A stretch of DNA of 64,000 nt, taken from assembly GCA_030549815.1 (NCBI GenBank), contig JAUQQQ010000004.1, positions 100,737 to 164,736 of the forward strand. Direction: 5' to 3'. Below are positions 55,710 to 64,000 of the stretch, piece by piece. The notes under the pieces were generated by a model. The model was not told where the DNA came from. It did no database searches and saw nothing but the letters and a program-made list of their open reading frames with translations. The translations under genes and the position numbers were made by a program. The first letter of the stretch is position 1. Each line of letters begins with the position of its first letter. The stretch is from a bacterium. GTDB lineage: Bacteria > DRYD01.

Positions 55710-57652
55710 GAAAAAGAATTAAAATAAATATCCTTATAATTCTTATTCTAATCTCATCAATACTAATCCAATTATCTCTACCATACGGACCTGTTTATGA
55801 AGACCTAAATAATCAATCATTTCAAAACGAAAAACAAAATCAAACACAACAAGATAATAATAAAACAGAAAAAGTAAAAAGAAACAATACCAACAAAAAA
55901 CATGATAGAAAACATTCAATCAAACCTTCTTCAAATATACAAACAGAAAAAATTATACAAATTCAACAACAAAATCCAGAAAAAAATATAGAAATAAGAA
56001 ATTATTATAGACTAAATATTAAAACAATGGACTATAAAAAGAACCCAATTTTGAGTACGATAGAAATAGAACAAGAAAACAAAAAGCAAATATTTCCTAA
56101 AACCTCTTCAGTTAACTTTTCAACTCATTCCACAGAAAGCTTAACTATTACTATAATTCCAATGGATCCAAATTTTAAAGCATTAAAAATAACAGGAAAA
56201 ATAAATCAGGACACTAACTTGAATATAATTTTACCGCCATCAAAATTTTCCATTTCTTTTCCAATTTTTGATATTCAAAATCAGATACTTAATCCCCAAC
56301 AATTAAAATTTTTACTTAAGATAAACAAAATAGTAAGTAAAGATTATACAATCCAAAATAATAAGATAATAATCCCTTTATTAAATAAAGAAGAGATCAT
56401 CCCTGAATATGGCTTTACATACTTGGATAACGATGAAATAAATAATGAAATAAACAAAACAGAAAACTTTATCTCTTCAATAGAATTGGAATTTTCTAAT
56501 AATAAGAAATTCAGGAATGAATTTGTTTCTTTGAAAATTACACCAAAATTAATAAGAAACAGATACCCAGAATATAGAAGAATAGTTATTTTGGAAAATA
56601 AATTACCAAACCCATACATCCCTGTCTTTTTACTTTTCCTTTTGCTCTCAATTCCATCTTTTTATATTCTTTATAAAAGAAAAGAAATTGAGGGAATATT
56701 CAGCAAAATGTTCCAAAGTCTAAAAATCCCAAATTTAAACATCCTTGATAAAATAAAAGTAAAATTAAATGGTAGGAATAAAAGGGAGGAAAAATTATCA
56801 TTAAAAACAACTGTCTCTTCAAATCCCAAAGTTGCAGATTACATATTGATGGAAAGAATAGGCACTGGGGCAACATCTATAGTTTATAAAGCACAAAACA
56901 TAAAAAATCGTTCCATAGTAGCCCTTAAACTTATACACAAACACCTACTTTCAGAACCATGGTTTAAAGAAAGAATACAAAATGAAATAGAAATAAACAA
57001 AATATTAATCCACCCTAACATCATAAGAATGCTTGACTACTCATTAGAAGAAGATCAACCTTTTATTGCTTTCGAATACATACAAGGTAAAAGTTTAACG
57101 AGAATACTGGAAGAGAAAAAAAGATTACCACTAAATGAAGCATTGGAATACTGGGTCCAGATGCTCGAAGCATTAGATTATGCTCATCAAAAAGGGATCG
57201 TTCACAGAGATTTAAAACCAGATAACATAATGATAGATTTAGAAAAAAAACAAGTAAAACTAACCGATTTTGGGATATCTAAAAAAATTGATAAAACATT
57301 AAACATAACACAAGATTTCGTAGGAACACCTTGGTATATGTCACCAGAACAAATAAAAAACCAAAAAGTAGATAACAGAAGCGATATTTATTCCTTAGGT
57401 GTAATAGTATATCAAATGCTTACAGGCAAGCTTCCATTTGAAACATCAGAAAACATTTATGCAGTGTTTAAAGCACATATGTTTGATAATCCAGTAAGCT
57501 CGAATATAATCATAGACAACTCCTACATTCCTCCAAACATTGAAAAAATAATAAGGAAAATGCTTGAAAAAGAACCTAAAAAAAGATATCAATACTGCTA
57601 CGAAATAATCCAAGATTTAACTCCATACCTACTAACATTTTCTCAAAAATGA
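55706..57652 (+). CDS. Membrane Ser/Thr protein kinase with N-terminal sensor region
   Basis: A 648-residue Hanks-type kinase. A helix at residues 7-25 and another at about 303-322 (YIPVFLLFLLLSIPSFYILY) enclose some 275 residues that should lie outside the cytoplasm; that region begins with a Gln/Asn/Lys-rich stretch and continues as beta-rich text. The kinase domain starts near 378 with ERIGTGATSIVYKA, then VALKLI with the Lys, HRDLKPDN near 500, TDFGIS and GTPWYMSPEQI near 535-545. All catalytic residues are present. Most bacterial kinases of this type are arranged kinase-first; here the sensor is first. It overlaps both neighbours by 4 nt. Confidence 0.92.
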   Translation: MRKRIKINILIILILISSILIQLSLPYGPVYEDLNNQSFQNEKQNQTQQDNNKTEKVKRNNTNKKHDRKHSIKPSSNIQTEKIIQIQQQNPEKNIEIRNYYRLNIKTMDYKKNPILSTIEIEQENKKQIFPKTSSVNFSTHSTESLTITIIPMDPNFKALKITGKINQDTNLNIILPPSKFSISFPIFDIQNQILNPQQLKFLLKINKIVSKDYTIQNNKIIIPLLNKEEIIPEYGFTYLDNDEINNEINKTENFISSIELEFSNNKKFRNEFVSLKITPKLIRNRYPEYRRIVILENKLPNPYIPVFLLFLLLSIPSFYILYKRKEIEGIFSKMFQSLKIPNLNILDKIKVKLNGRNKREEKLSLKTTVSSNPKVADYILMERIGTGATSIVYKAQNIKNRSIVALKLIHKHLLSEPWFKERIQNEIEINKILIHPNIIRMLDYSLEEDQPFIAFEYIQGKSLTRILEEKKRLPLNEALEYWVQMLEALDYAHQKGIVHRDLKPDNIMIDLEKKQVKLTDFGISKKIDKTLNITQDFVGTPWYMSPEQIKNQKVDNRSDIYSLGVIVYQMLTGKLPFETSENIYAVFKAHMFDNPVSSNIIIDNSYIPPNIEKIIRKMLEKEPKKRYQYCYEIIQDLTPYLLTFSQK

Positions 57653-58278
57653 TTCAGGAAGTAGTTAAAAATATTTACAGATTTACATTAAGCGAATTTT
57701 ACACAAATAACTATTGCTTTATAAAAAATGGTAAAGTTTTAATAATAGACTCCACAGAAAGCAAACCTATCATAAACTTTATAAAAGAAAAAAAACTAAA
57801 GGTAGCAGGATTAATATTAACCCATGGACATGTGGATCACATATGCGGCGCAAAAAGTTTCCAACAATTCAATATAATACCGTTAATGAATAAAAATGAT
57901 GATATACAAATTAAAATTTCCCAAAGCATATACCAAGAATATGGATTCGAAGAAGAACCATTATTTAATTACCAACACATAGAAGAAGGAAAACTAAAGA
58001 TTGATGAATTTGAGATAGAAGTAATTGAAACACCAGGGCATACAGAAGGAAGCATATCTTTATTAATAGATGGAATTCTTTTCTCAGGAGACACACTATT
58101 TAAAGGTTCCATCGGCAGGACAGATTTAATCGGAGGATGTTTAAATCAAATACTTAAAAGTATAAAGAATAAACTCTTAGTTCTACCAAATGATACGATA
58201 GTTTTACCAGGGCATGGAGAAAAAACTACTATCGGAGAAGAAAAACTAAATAACCCTTTCATAAAGGAGGTTATATGA
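57649..58278 (+). CDS. Metallo-beta-lactamase-fold hydrolase (glyoxalase II / ETHE1-like)
   Basis: A 209-residue hydrolase. The metal motif is THGHVDHICG near residue 62, with PGHTEGSISLL, FSGDTLFKGSIGRTDL and the C-terminal LPGHGEKTTIGEE. These match glyoxalase II-like and persulfide dioxygenase-like MBL proteins. The short length fits YcbL/ETHE1-type members without the long C-terminal domain of glyoxalase II. Because it overlaps a sulfide:quinone reductase gene, a persulfide-handling role is attractive, but general thioester hydrolysis is equally allowed by the motifs. Confidence 0.85.
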   Translation: MIQEVVKNIYRFTLSEFYTNNYCFIKNGKVLIIDSTESKPIINFIKEKKLKVAGLILTHGHVDHICGAKSFQQFNIIPLMNKNDDIQIKISQSIYQEYGFEEEPLFNYQHIEEGKLKIDEFEIEVIETPGHTEGSISLLIDGILFSGDTLFKGSIGRTDLIGGCLNQILKSIKNKLLVLPNDTIVLPGHGEKTTIGEEKLNNPFIKEVI

Positions 58279-59543
58279 AAAAAATAGTTATTATAGGTGG
58301 AGGTATAGGAGGATTATCAACCGCTTATTACCTTAGATCGCTAAAGAATAAATCAAAAGAAAACATAAAGATAACTGTTGTATCTAAAAGAAGAAACTTC
58401 GAATTCACCCCCGCATTTCCACACTTGGCAATAGGTTGGAGAAAACTATATCAAATTAGTGTAGATTTAGAATCTACTTTAAAAAAGTTTGATATAAACT
58501 ACATACCTCAAGATGCAACAATTATAATTCCAGAAAAAAATAAAATAATTTTAGAAGATGGTAAAGAAGAAGAATACGATTATTTAGTAATAGCCACAGG
58601 ACCAAGATTGATGATGGAAGTAGAAGGACAAAAAGAGTATGCTAATTCAATATGCACATCATCCCACGCATTGAAAACATTCCAAAATTTTCAATCCTTT
58701 TTAGAAAATCCAGGTCCAGTAGTAGTCGGAGCTATACCAGGGACAAGTTGCTTTGGCCCAGCCTATGAATTTATACTCATGCTAAGCAGAGAATTAAAAA
58801 AAAGGAAAATAAACATTCCATTATACTTCATTACCCCAGAGCCATTTATAGGTCATTTCGGATTAGGTGGTGTAGCAGAATCAAATAAAATACTGTCACA
58901 AGAATTAGAAGAAAACAACATAAAATATTTCACAAATAAAAAAATAACAAAAGTAGAAGCAAATAAAGTAACATTTGAAGATTTAGAAGGAAGTAAAGAA
59001 GAGATAGAAAGTAAATTCGTAATGTTAATGCCAAGATTTAATGGACCAGAAGTCGTAGAAACAGCAGACGATAAAGTGGCAAATCCTGCAAATAAAATGG
59101 TGATGGTTAATAAAGCTTTCCAAAACGAAGAATACAAAAATATTTACGCCGTAGGAGTAGTAGTATCAATTCCACCCATTGAAAAAACACCAATTCCCAC
59201 AGGAGTCCCAAAAACAGGAATGATGATTGAACATATGGCATTAGCAGTAGCAAACAACATAATCAATGACATAAATAATGATCCTACCCGATATACACCA
59301 GAATTATCAGCAATATGCGTCGCAGATATAGGAGATACAGGAATAGGTTTCTTCCTATCTTCAATACAAAAACCCAGAAAAACAGAACTATACATGAAGA
59401 ACTATTTCTTACATCATTTTAAAACAGTATTTGAAAAATATTTTTTATGGAAAATAAAAACAGGAAAAATTACACCATTATTTGAAGAAAAAACTATAAA
59501 TTTACTTTTTAAAGCCCATCCAATATACAAAATAGAAAAGTAA
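58275..59543 (+). CDS. sqr: Sulfide:quinone oxidoreductase
   Basis: A 422-residue flavoprotein that oxidises sulfide and passes electrons to the quinone pool at the membrane. The FAD-binding GGGIGGLSTAYYL starts at residue 8. Cysteines at 127 (SICTSSHA), 159 (GTSCFGPAYEF) and 348 (SAICVADIGD) match the three conserved Cys of characterised enzymes (124, 156 and 347 in Aquifex aeolicus). NFEFTPAFPHLAIGWR near 41-56 is typical of the type. AAAGGAGG precedes the ATG, unusual for an internal operon gene and a sign of strong own translation. Its stop is one base from that of the convergent RNA methyltransferase gene. Confidence 0.9.
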   Translation: MKKIVIIGGGIGGLSTAYYLRSLKNKSKENIKITVVSKRRNFEFTPAFPHLAIGWRKLYQISVDLESTLKKFDINYIPQDATIIIPEKNKIILEDGKEEEYDYLVIATGPRLMMEVEGQKEYANSICTSSHALKTFQNFQSFLENPGPVVVGAIPGTSCFGPAYEFILMLSRELKKRKINIPLYFITPEPFIGHFGLGGVAESNKILSQELEENNIKYFTNKKITKVEANKVTFEDLEGSKEEIESKFVMLMPRFNGPEVVETADDKVANPANKMVMVNKAFQNEEYKNIYAVGVVVSIPPIEKTPIPTGVPKTGMMIEHMALAVANNIINDINNDPTRYTPELSAICVADIGDTGIGFFLSSIQKPRKTELYMKNYFLHHFKTVFEKYFLWKIKTGKITPLFEEKTINLLFKAHPIYKIEK

Positions 59544-59544
59544 T

Positions 59545-60822
59545 TCATTTTTTCACTAATATTAACAACGATTCAATGTGTGGGGTTTGTGGATAAAAAT
59601 CATAAAATTTAAAAAATTCAATCCTATAAAAATTACTTAAATCTTTGAAATCTCTGAATTGAGTTAGTAGTGGGTTACAAGATAAATAAACAATCTTTTT
59701 AGGTAAGTATTTTACAACGTATTTTATAATTTTCTGGTCCAAGCCAGAACGTGGAGGATCAAGTACTAATATATCCACATTTTCAAATAGATTCTCATCC
59801 ATTTTTTCAACGCCAACATTTAAAACATTGAAATTCCTTATTCCATTTTGGTAAGCATTCATTTTAGCAAAATCGCAAGCCTCTTCGTTTATCTCAACAC
59901 CTACAACTTGTTTTGAGATGGAAGATAAAAACAGACCTATCGTCCCTACACCACAATACAATTCTAAAACCTTTCCACCCTCCCCAATTCCTCTTTTTAT
60001 ATCATTCAATGCTTCTAAAAATAAATCAATGTTATTTTGAAAAAAAGATCTTATACCATAAGATATTTTCAAATTATCTATTTTTTCAGTTAAACTTTCT
60101 ACTCCCGCAGAAAAGATTTTTTGATCAAAGGTAAAAGCAGGAGAAAGAGGATTTGAATAAAAAATAAAAAAACCTTCATTACTCTTTAAATTAGGTTGAA
60201 TATAGAAATCATTAGTTTTAACAAATAAAGAAGAAATAATCTGATTACAAGTTTTACTCTCCCTTACTATAATTCCTTTTAATATTTTTTGATCACCTTG
60301 TAGCGGTAGCAAAGAGTTTCGTAAGCATTCAACTATCTTAATAGCAAAATCATTCATAGGTTTGGAAGCTAATAAACAACCATTTTGTAGTTTATATTTT
60401 GCTTTGTAAGTTCCACGTTTGAAAAAAGCAAGGTTTATATTCTGGTCTAAAAAAAATGAGAATTCCATTTTTGTTCTATAACCCCAAATTTTGGGAGACC
60501 TAACAATCTCAATATCATCTAACTCAAAAAATTTTTTCAAGATGTATTTTTTGAGTTCTAATTGATAATCGTATTGGATAACCTGCCAAGGGCTGCAAGA
60601 AAGATAATGGTCCTCACTTTGTTTTACTCTAAAGGGGGAAGATTCTACGATTTCAAGGGGTATCCCCTGGTATTCGTTTTTTTTCTTAGAAGTAATAAAA
60701 ATTATTGCTCTTTCGTTTGGGAAAACACCAAAAACTTTTACTTTTTTATTATCGATAAATGATACTGCAGCCCCATCGTAATCTAAATCTTGGAAAAATA
60801 GTTCTAATTTCTGCTTTATCAT
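59545..60822 (-). CDS. RlmD/TrmA-family RNA (uracil-5-)-methyltransferase
   Basis: A 425-residue SAM-dependent methyltransferase that makes 5-methyluridine in rRNA or tRNA. SAM motif I is VLELYCGVGTIGLFL near residue 290, followed by VVGVEINEEACDFA, DILVLDPPRSGLD and the catalytic-Cys motif YLSCNPLLTQFRDF. The iron-sulfur region normally has four Cys; here the only one left in that place is in YLSCSPWQVIQYDYQ, so the cluster is probably absent. The TRAM-like N-terminus is weak. It abuts the formiminotransferase gene (shared base). Confidence 0.88.
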   Translation of the reverse strand: MIKQKLELFFQDLDYDGAAVSFIDNKKVKVFGVFPNERAIIFITSKKKNEYQGIPLEIVESSPFRVKQSEDHYLSCSPWQVIQYDYQLELKKYILKKFFELDDIEIVRSPKIWGYRTKMEFSFFLDQNINLAFFKRGTYKAKYKLQNGCLLASKPMNDFAIKIVECLRNSLLPLQGDQKILKGIIVRESKTCNQIISSLFVKTNDFYIQPNLKSNEGFFIFYSNPLSPAFTFDQKIFSAGVESLTEKIDNLKISYGIRSFFQNNIDLFLEALNDIKRGIGEGGKVLELYCGVGTIGLFLSSISKQVVGVEINEEACDFAKMNAYQNGIRNFNVLNVGVEKMDENLFENVDILVLDPPRSGLDQKIIKYVVKYLPKKIVYLSCNPLLTQFRDFKDLSNFYRIEFFKFYDFYPQTPHIESLLILVKK

Positions 60823-61721
60823 TATTTTTGAAATTTCACTATCTTTTCAATCGTAAAGTTATTAGTTTTAAAAACATTTTTGACGATGTTTTCAATAAGT
60901 GAAGAAGGAAAACATCCAACAAGTTCGGTTTCCTTCAAAATCAATCCATTTTCATTCAATTTTTTAACTATTTTTTGAAATATTTCAAAAAAATCAGTTT
61001 TATCCGCTTCAAGGACGTTAATAGATAGTTGGACAGTATTTTTAGATTGCAAGAAAAATGCTAAAGCTTGCACATTTTTAATCCCTCCATTGCTTTCCCT
61101 TATCTCATTTGCTACTTTTCTTGCTTTATTTAACACATTTTCTACATCAGGTGTATGTAGATTAAAATTGAAAGCTATTAAAGGTGGTCTTACACCAATA
61201 AAAGTAACACCTAAGGTTGGGTGAAAAATATAATCCTCAAAAATGTCAGGGATAAATTCTTTGTCTTCTAACGACAATCTCTTTATGAATTCTATTCCCT
61301 TATTTCTTATTTTTCCCAACACTCTTGTCTTTTCTTTCCTGGCGGAAAGATAGTAAAGATAAACAGGTATTCTATATTTTCTAAAGAAAGACATAGCAAA
61401 TTTATCAACCATCCTTATTAACTTTTGGTAAGAGATATTTTTAACAGGTATAAAAGGTATAACATCGATTATACCAGTTCTTGGATGAACTCCAATATGA
61501 TTATTTATATCAAGATTAATAACATTTTGAGCAATAATATGTATGCTTTCAAATACCATAGAAGGTTTCCCTACTATCGTAAAAACAGATCTGTTATGAT
61601 CGTAGTCATAATGAATATCTTTTAACAAATAACTATTCAACGATTTTATTTTTCTCACAATAGAATTTATTAATTTCAAATTTCGTCCTTCTGATATATT
61701 TGGAACACTTTCTATTAACAT
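60822..61721 (-). CDS. Glutamate formimidoyltransferase (FTCD N-terminal type)
   Basis: A 299-residue enzyme that moves a formimino group between N-formimino-glutamate and tetrahydrofolate. VPNISEGRN at residue 6, DYDHNRSVFTIVG near 42, IGVHPRTGIIDVIPF near 80 and LGKIRNKGIEFI are diagnostic. No cyclodeaminase domain is attached. The start has no Shine-Dalgarno sequence; a TATAAT at 61734-61739 (minus strand) lies so close that the transcript may be nearly leaderless. No histidine-degradation gene is adjacent. Confidence 0.9.
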   Translation of the reverse strand: MLIESVPNISEGRNLKLINSIVRKIKSLNSYLLKDIHYDYDHNRSVFTIVGKPSMVFESIHIIAQNVINLDINNHIGVHPRTGIIDVIPFIPVKNISYQKLIRMVDKFAMSFFRKYRIPVYLYYLSARKEKTRVLGKIRNKGIEFIKRLSLEDKEFIPDIFEDYIFHPTLGVTFIGVRPPLIAFNFNLHTPDVENVLNKARKVANEIRESNGGIKNVQALAFFLQSKNTVQLSINVLEADKTDFFEIFQKIVKKLNENGLILKETELVGCFPSSLIENIVKNVFKTNNFTIEKIVKFQK

Positions 61722-61913
61722 TATATTGTAATAATTATAATTTCATAAAAATCAAACTTAGTACTCTTTTTTTTATTAGACATTTCTCTATTTCAAACCT
61801 TTTTAAATTATTTGAATTTTTTTAGTAATAGTATTTTCGTTTTTTTAGAAAGAGGTTTTTAGAAAATTGCGAAGAATTTTTTATTAAAGAAGTATTCTTT
61901 GGGGGAATTTTAT

Positions 61914-63206
61914 ATGGTAAAAGATTGTTGCTCTCAGGAACTCTTTGAAATTGCTCAACAATTGATGGTAGGAGGGGTCAATAGTCCAGTAAGGAGTTTT
62001 AAATATGTTGGTGGTAATCCAATATACATCAAATCAGGTAAAGGACCATACATAATATCAGTAGAAGGCAGAAAATTCATCGATTATGTATTAGGATGGG
62101 GCACATTTATATTTGGACACTGCGATGAAGAAATAAAAGAAGCAATAAAAAACCAATTAGAAAACGGAATACACTTTGGAGCATGCCATCCATTAGAAAT
62201 AGAATTCGCTTACCTCGTTAAAGAAGCTTTTAAAAATATTGATAAAATAAGGATAGTTAATAGTGGAACAGAAGCAGTAATGGTAGCACTAAGATTAGCT
62301 AAAGCTTTTACAGGAAAAAAGAAAATAATTAAATTTGCCGGTAATTACCATGGACATTTTGATCAACTACTAATTAAAAGTGGTTCAGGAGTTGCAACTT
62401 TCCTTTCCGAAAATAGCTTTGTTTCAATACCACAAGCAGGGGTACCCGAAGAATTTACCAAAGACACAATAGTCATAGAATACAACGATGAATCAGCTTT
62501 AGAAAAAGCATTTGAACAATATAAAAACGAAATAGCAGCAGTAATAGTCGAACCAATCGCAGGTAACATGGGAGTAGTCCTGCCTAAAAATGGATTCCTC
62601 AAAAAACTAAGAGAAATAACCCAATACTATCAAAGTGTTCTAATATTCGACGAAGTTATAACAGGTTTTAGGTTTGAATTCGGAGGATTATCAAATCAAT
62701 ACAACCCTGATATAACAATATTAGGGAAAATAGTAGGTGGAGGATTACCAATAGGTGTTGTAGCAGGAAAAAAAGAAATAATGGATCTATTAGCACCAGT
62801 CGGCGAAGTATATCAAGGAGGAACATTCAGTGCAAACCCATTAACATTGGCAGCAGCCACAACAACTCTTAAAAAATTAAAAAAATCAAATTACCACTAC
62901 TTAGAAGAACTATCCCAAATACTAACTGAAGGTATAGTAACCATAAAAAATAAATATAACAAAAAGTTAAAAATAAATAAATATGGTTCAATGATTAGTA
63001 TATTCTTCACAGACAAAGAAGTAGAAAACTACCAAGATACACAAAACATCGATAAACTGATGTTCCAAAAATTCTTCAAATTCCTATTAGAAAAAGGAAT
63101 TTACTTACCTCCATCACCATTCGAAGCACTATTCATATCATTCTCTCACACAACAAAAGAAATTAACTATACAATCGATGTTATCGAAGAATTCTTTATA
63201 AACTAA
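61914..63206 (+). CDS. hemL: Glutamate-1-semialdehyde 2,1-aminomutase
   Basis: A 430-residue PLP enzyme of the C5 heme pathway that makes 5-aminolevulinate. GGVNSPVRSFKYVGG begins near residue 20, RIVNSGTEAVMVALRLA near 120, GNYHGHFDQLL near 145 and FDEVITGFRFE near 240. The PLP lysine is in ILGKIVGGGLPIGVV. The ATG at 61914 has GGGGG 8 nt upstream; a TTG five codons before it is rejected. It faces the formiminotransferase gene across 192 nt that contain no recognised riboswitch. Confidence 0.95.
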   Translation: MVKDCCSQELFEIAQQLMVGGVNSPVRSFKYVGGNPIYIKSGKGPYIISVEGRKFIDYVLGWGTFIFGHCDEEIKEAIKNQLENGIHFGACHPLEIEFAYLVKEAFKNIDKIRIVNSGTEAVMVALRLAKAFTGKKKIIKFAGNYHGHFDQLLIKSGSGVATFLSENSFVSIPQAGVPEEFTKDTIVIEYNDESALEKAFEQYKNEIAAVIVEPIAGNMGVVLPKNGFLKKLREITQYYQSVLIFDEVITGFRFEFGGLSNQYNPDITILGKIVGGGLPIGVVAGKKEIMDLLAPVGEVYQGGTFSANPLTLAAATTTLKKLKKSNYHYLEELSQILTEGIVTIKNKYNKKLKINKYGSMISIFFTDKEVENYQDTQNIDKLMFQKFFKFLLEKGIYLPPSPFEALFISFSHTTKEINYTIDVIEEFFIN

Positions 63207-63257
63207 TCAGTAGGAATTCTATACAAATTTCTTGAATTTTTTTTAGGGGATACAAAA

Positions 63258-64000
63258 ATGTTGGTGTTAGAAAAAGAAGTTGATAAAATAGTAGTTAATC
63301 TATCTTTAGCAAAAGATAAAAAAAACTTCCTCGAAAAAATATTCCAACTATATTCTAATTTCAAAGAAAACCCAATATTTCATATTTTATACAAAATATC
63401 TGAAAACTATGAAGATTACAAAGAACTACTAAGAAACTTCGATATTAACAAAATAAATCTGTTCATAGAAAGTTTAGCCGAAGACATAATTAATAAAGAA
63501 AAAGAAGATCCTAAAAAATACTTAAAAGAAACCATACAAATAATAGATGATATATTAATTGAATTTTCATCAGAAAAAAATAATAAAAAAAACGAAATAA
63601 TAAATGCTGTTTTAACACAAAACAACCAAAACGAAACCTCCCTACAAGTAGATAATATACTAGAAGATTATAATTTTGTTATACAAGAATTATCTCAAAA
63701 AAAATACCTTGAAGAAGCACCCAGGAAAACAGCAAAAATTAAGAGAGTATACGAAAAAATATTATCTATGATTAACCCAATTATTAGAGAAATCCTATTT
63801 AAACAAGAAAATGTGAATACGTATACCCAATACATTGTACTTGATACTTCAATTGAAGAATTAAGAATAATAAGAGAACTCCTCTACAAAACAAATGAAA
63901 AAATAGAAACATTATTATCAACAGTAGAACACGAAAAAGAAAAAGTAATAGAAAAAATTGAATCAACTCAACCTGTAGAATCAACGCAAATTCTTGAATC
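63258..64000 (+). CDS. Unknown coiled-coil protein, 3' end beyond window
   Basis: At least 247 codons starting at the ATG at 63258, with AGGGGA 7 nt upstream. The visible part is hydrophilic and helical, rich in Lys, Glu, Ile and Asn (for example IFQLYSNFKENPIFHILYK, LAEDIINKEKEDPKKYL, ELRIIRELLYKTNEKIETL). A late section repeats ESTQ text (IEKIESTQPVESTQILES). No domain is recognised. It is 51 nt downstream of hemL and may be co-transcribed with it. Confidence 0.75.
   Translation, partial: MLVLEKEVDKIVVNLSLAKDKKNFLEKIFQLYSNFKENPIFHILYKISENYEDYKELLRNFDINKINLFIESLAEDIINKEKEDPKKYLKETIQIIDDILIEFSSEKNNKKNEIINAVLTQNNQNETSLQVDNILEDYNFVIQELSQKKYLEEAPRKTAKIKRVYEKILSMINPIIREILFKQENVNTYTQYIVLDTSIEELRIIRELLYKTNEKIETLLSTVEHEKEKVIEKIESTQPVESTQILE

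Overview
The window is AT-rich (roughly 30 % GC by eye), densely coded and clearly bacterial. It carries chromosomal housekeeping genes (rplS, dnaB, hemL, mgtE, an RNase II/R-type nuclease, one tRNA-Gly) with mostly tiny gaps or ATGA-type overlaps between genes. The cell envelope looks diderm: there are an MlaE permease, an MCE/MlaD protein whose C-terminus resembles an outer-membrane strand, and a SurA/PrsA-like lipoprotein foldase. Type IV pilus genes (PilT, PilM/N-like, PilO/P-like, prepilin peptidase) and flagellar rod genes (flgB, fliE, flgC) point to a motile cell. NuoM, NuoN, a sulfide:quinone reductase and a UbiE/MenG methyltransferase point to quinone-based respiration. The phylum cannot be fixed from sequence reading alone; an AT-rich, deep-branching, possibly thermophilic lineage fits the mix, but this is only an impression.

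Layout. 1-22.0 kb is one long minus-strand block. Read in transcription order it holds a secreted protein, a nicotinate phosphoribosyltransferase, mlaE, rplS, a SurA-like lipoprotein, a PEGA/TPR protein, an SPFH protein, acetyl-CoA synthetase, kamE, a propeller-like secreted protein, a MEMO-family protein, two pilus-platform proteins, a GH57 glycosidase with an internal 21-bp minisatellite, a large tubulin-like GTPase, a YjbQ-family protein, a thiolase, a MoxR ATPase and pilT (cut by the edge). 22.2-29.9 kb is a plus-strand operon: ubiE/menG, a small coiled protein, dnaB, mlaD, yvcK, a broken ion-channel gene, a possible channel regulatory domain and kup. After a 410-bp gap come flgC, fliE, flgB and an RNase on the minus strand.

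33.7-37.0 kb is an accessory module on the plus strand: two paralogous glycine-rich membrane-hairpin proteins followed by an SF2 (Ski2/Hel308-like) helicase. 37.1-50.1 kb returns to the minus strand: nuoM, nuoN, a TPR protein, prepilin peptidase, a nitrilase-family amidase, a delta-60-repeat protein, a GT2 glycosyltransferase, an acid phosphatase, an SbcC-like SMC ATPase, a small unknown and mgtE. 50.3-54.7 kb holds proteins of unknown function, a strong bidirectional terminator, and a tRNA-Gly placed directly in front of a TPR-protein gene.

54.8-59.5 kb is a four-gene plus operon with 4-nt overlaps: a Gln-rich protein, a membrane Ser/Thr kinase, a metallo-beta-lactamase-fold hydrolase and sulfide:quinone reductase; the last two suggest sulfide/persulfide metabolism. 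The window ends with an RlmD-type methyltransferase and a formiminotransferase (minus), then hemL and a partial unknown gene (plus). No CRISPR array, insertion sequence, prophage or rRNA was seen. The most unusual items are the GH57 minisatellite, the paralog-plus-helicase module, a 21-nt motif shared by intergenic regions next to unknown genes, the tRNA-mRNA junction, and the frameshifted channel.
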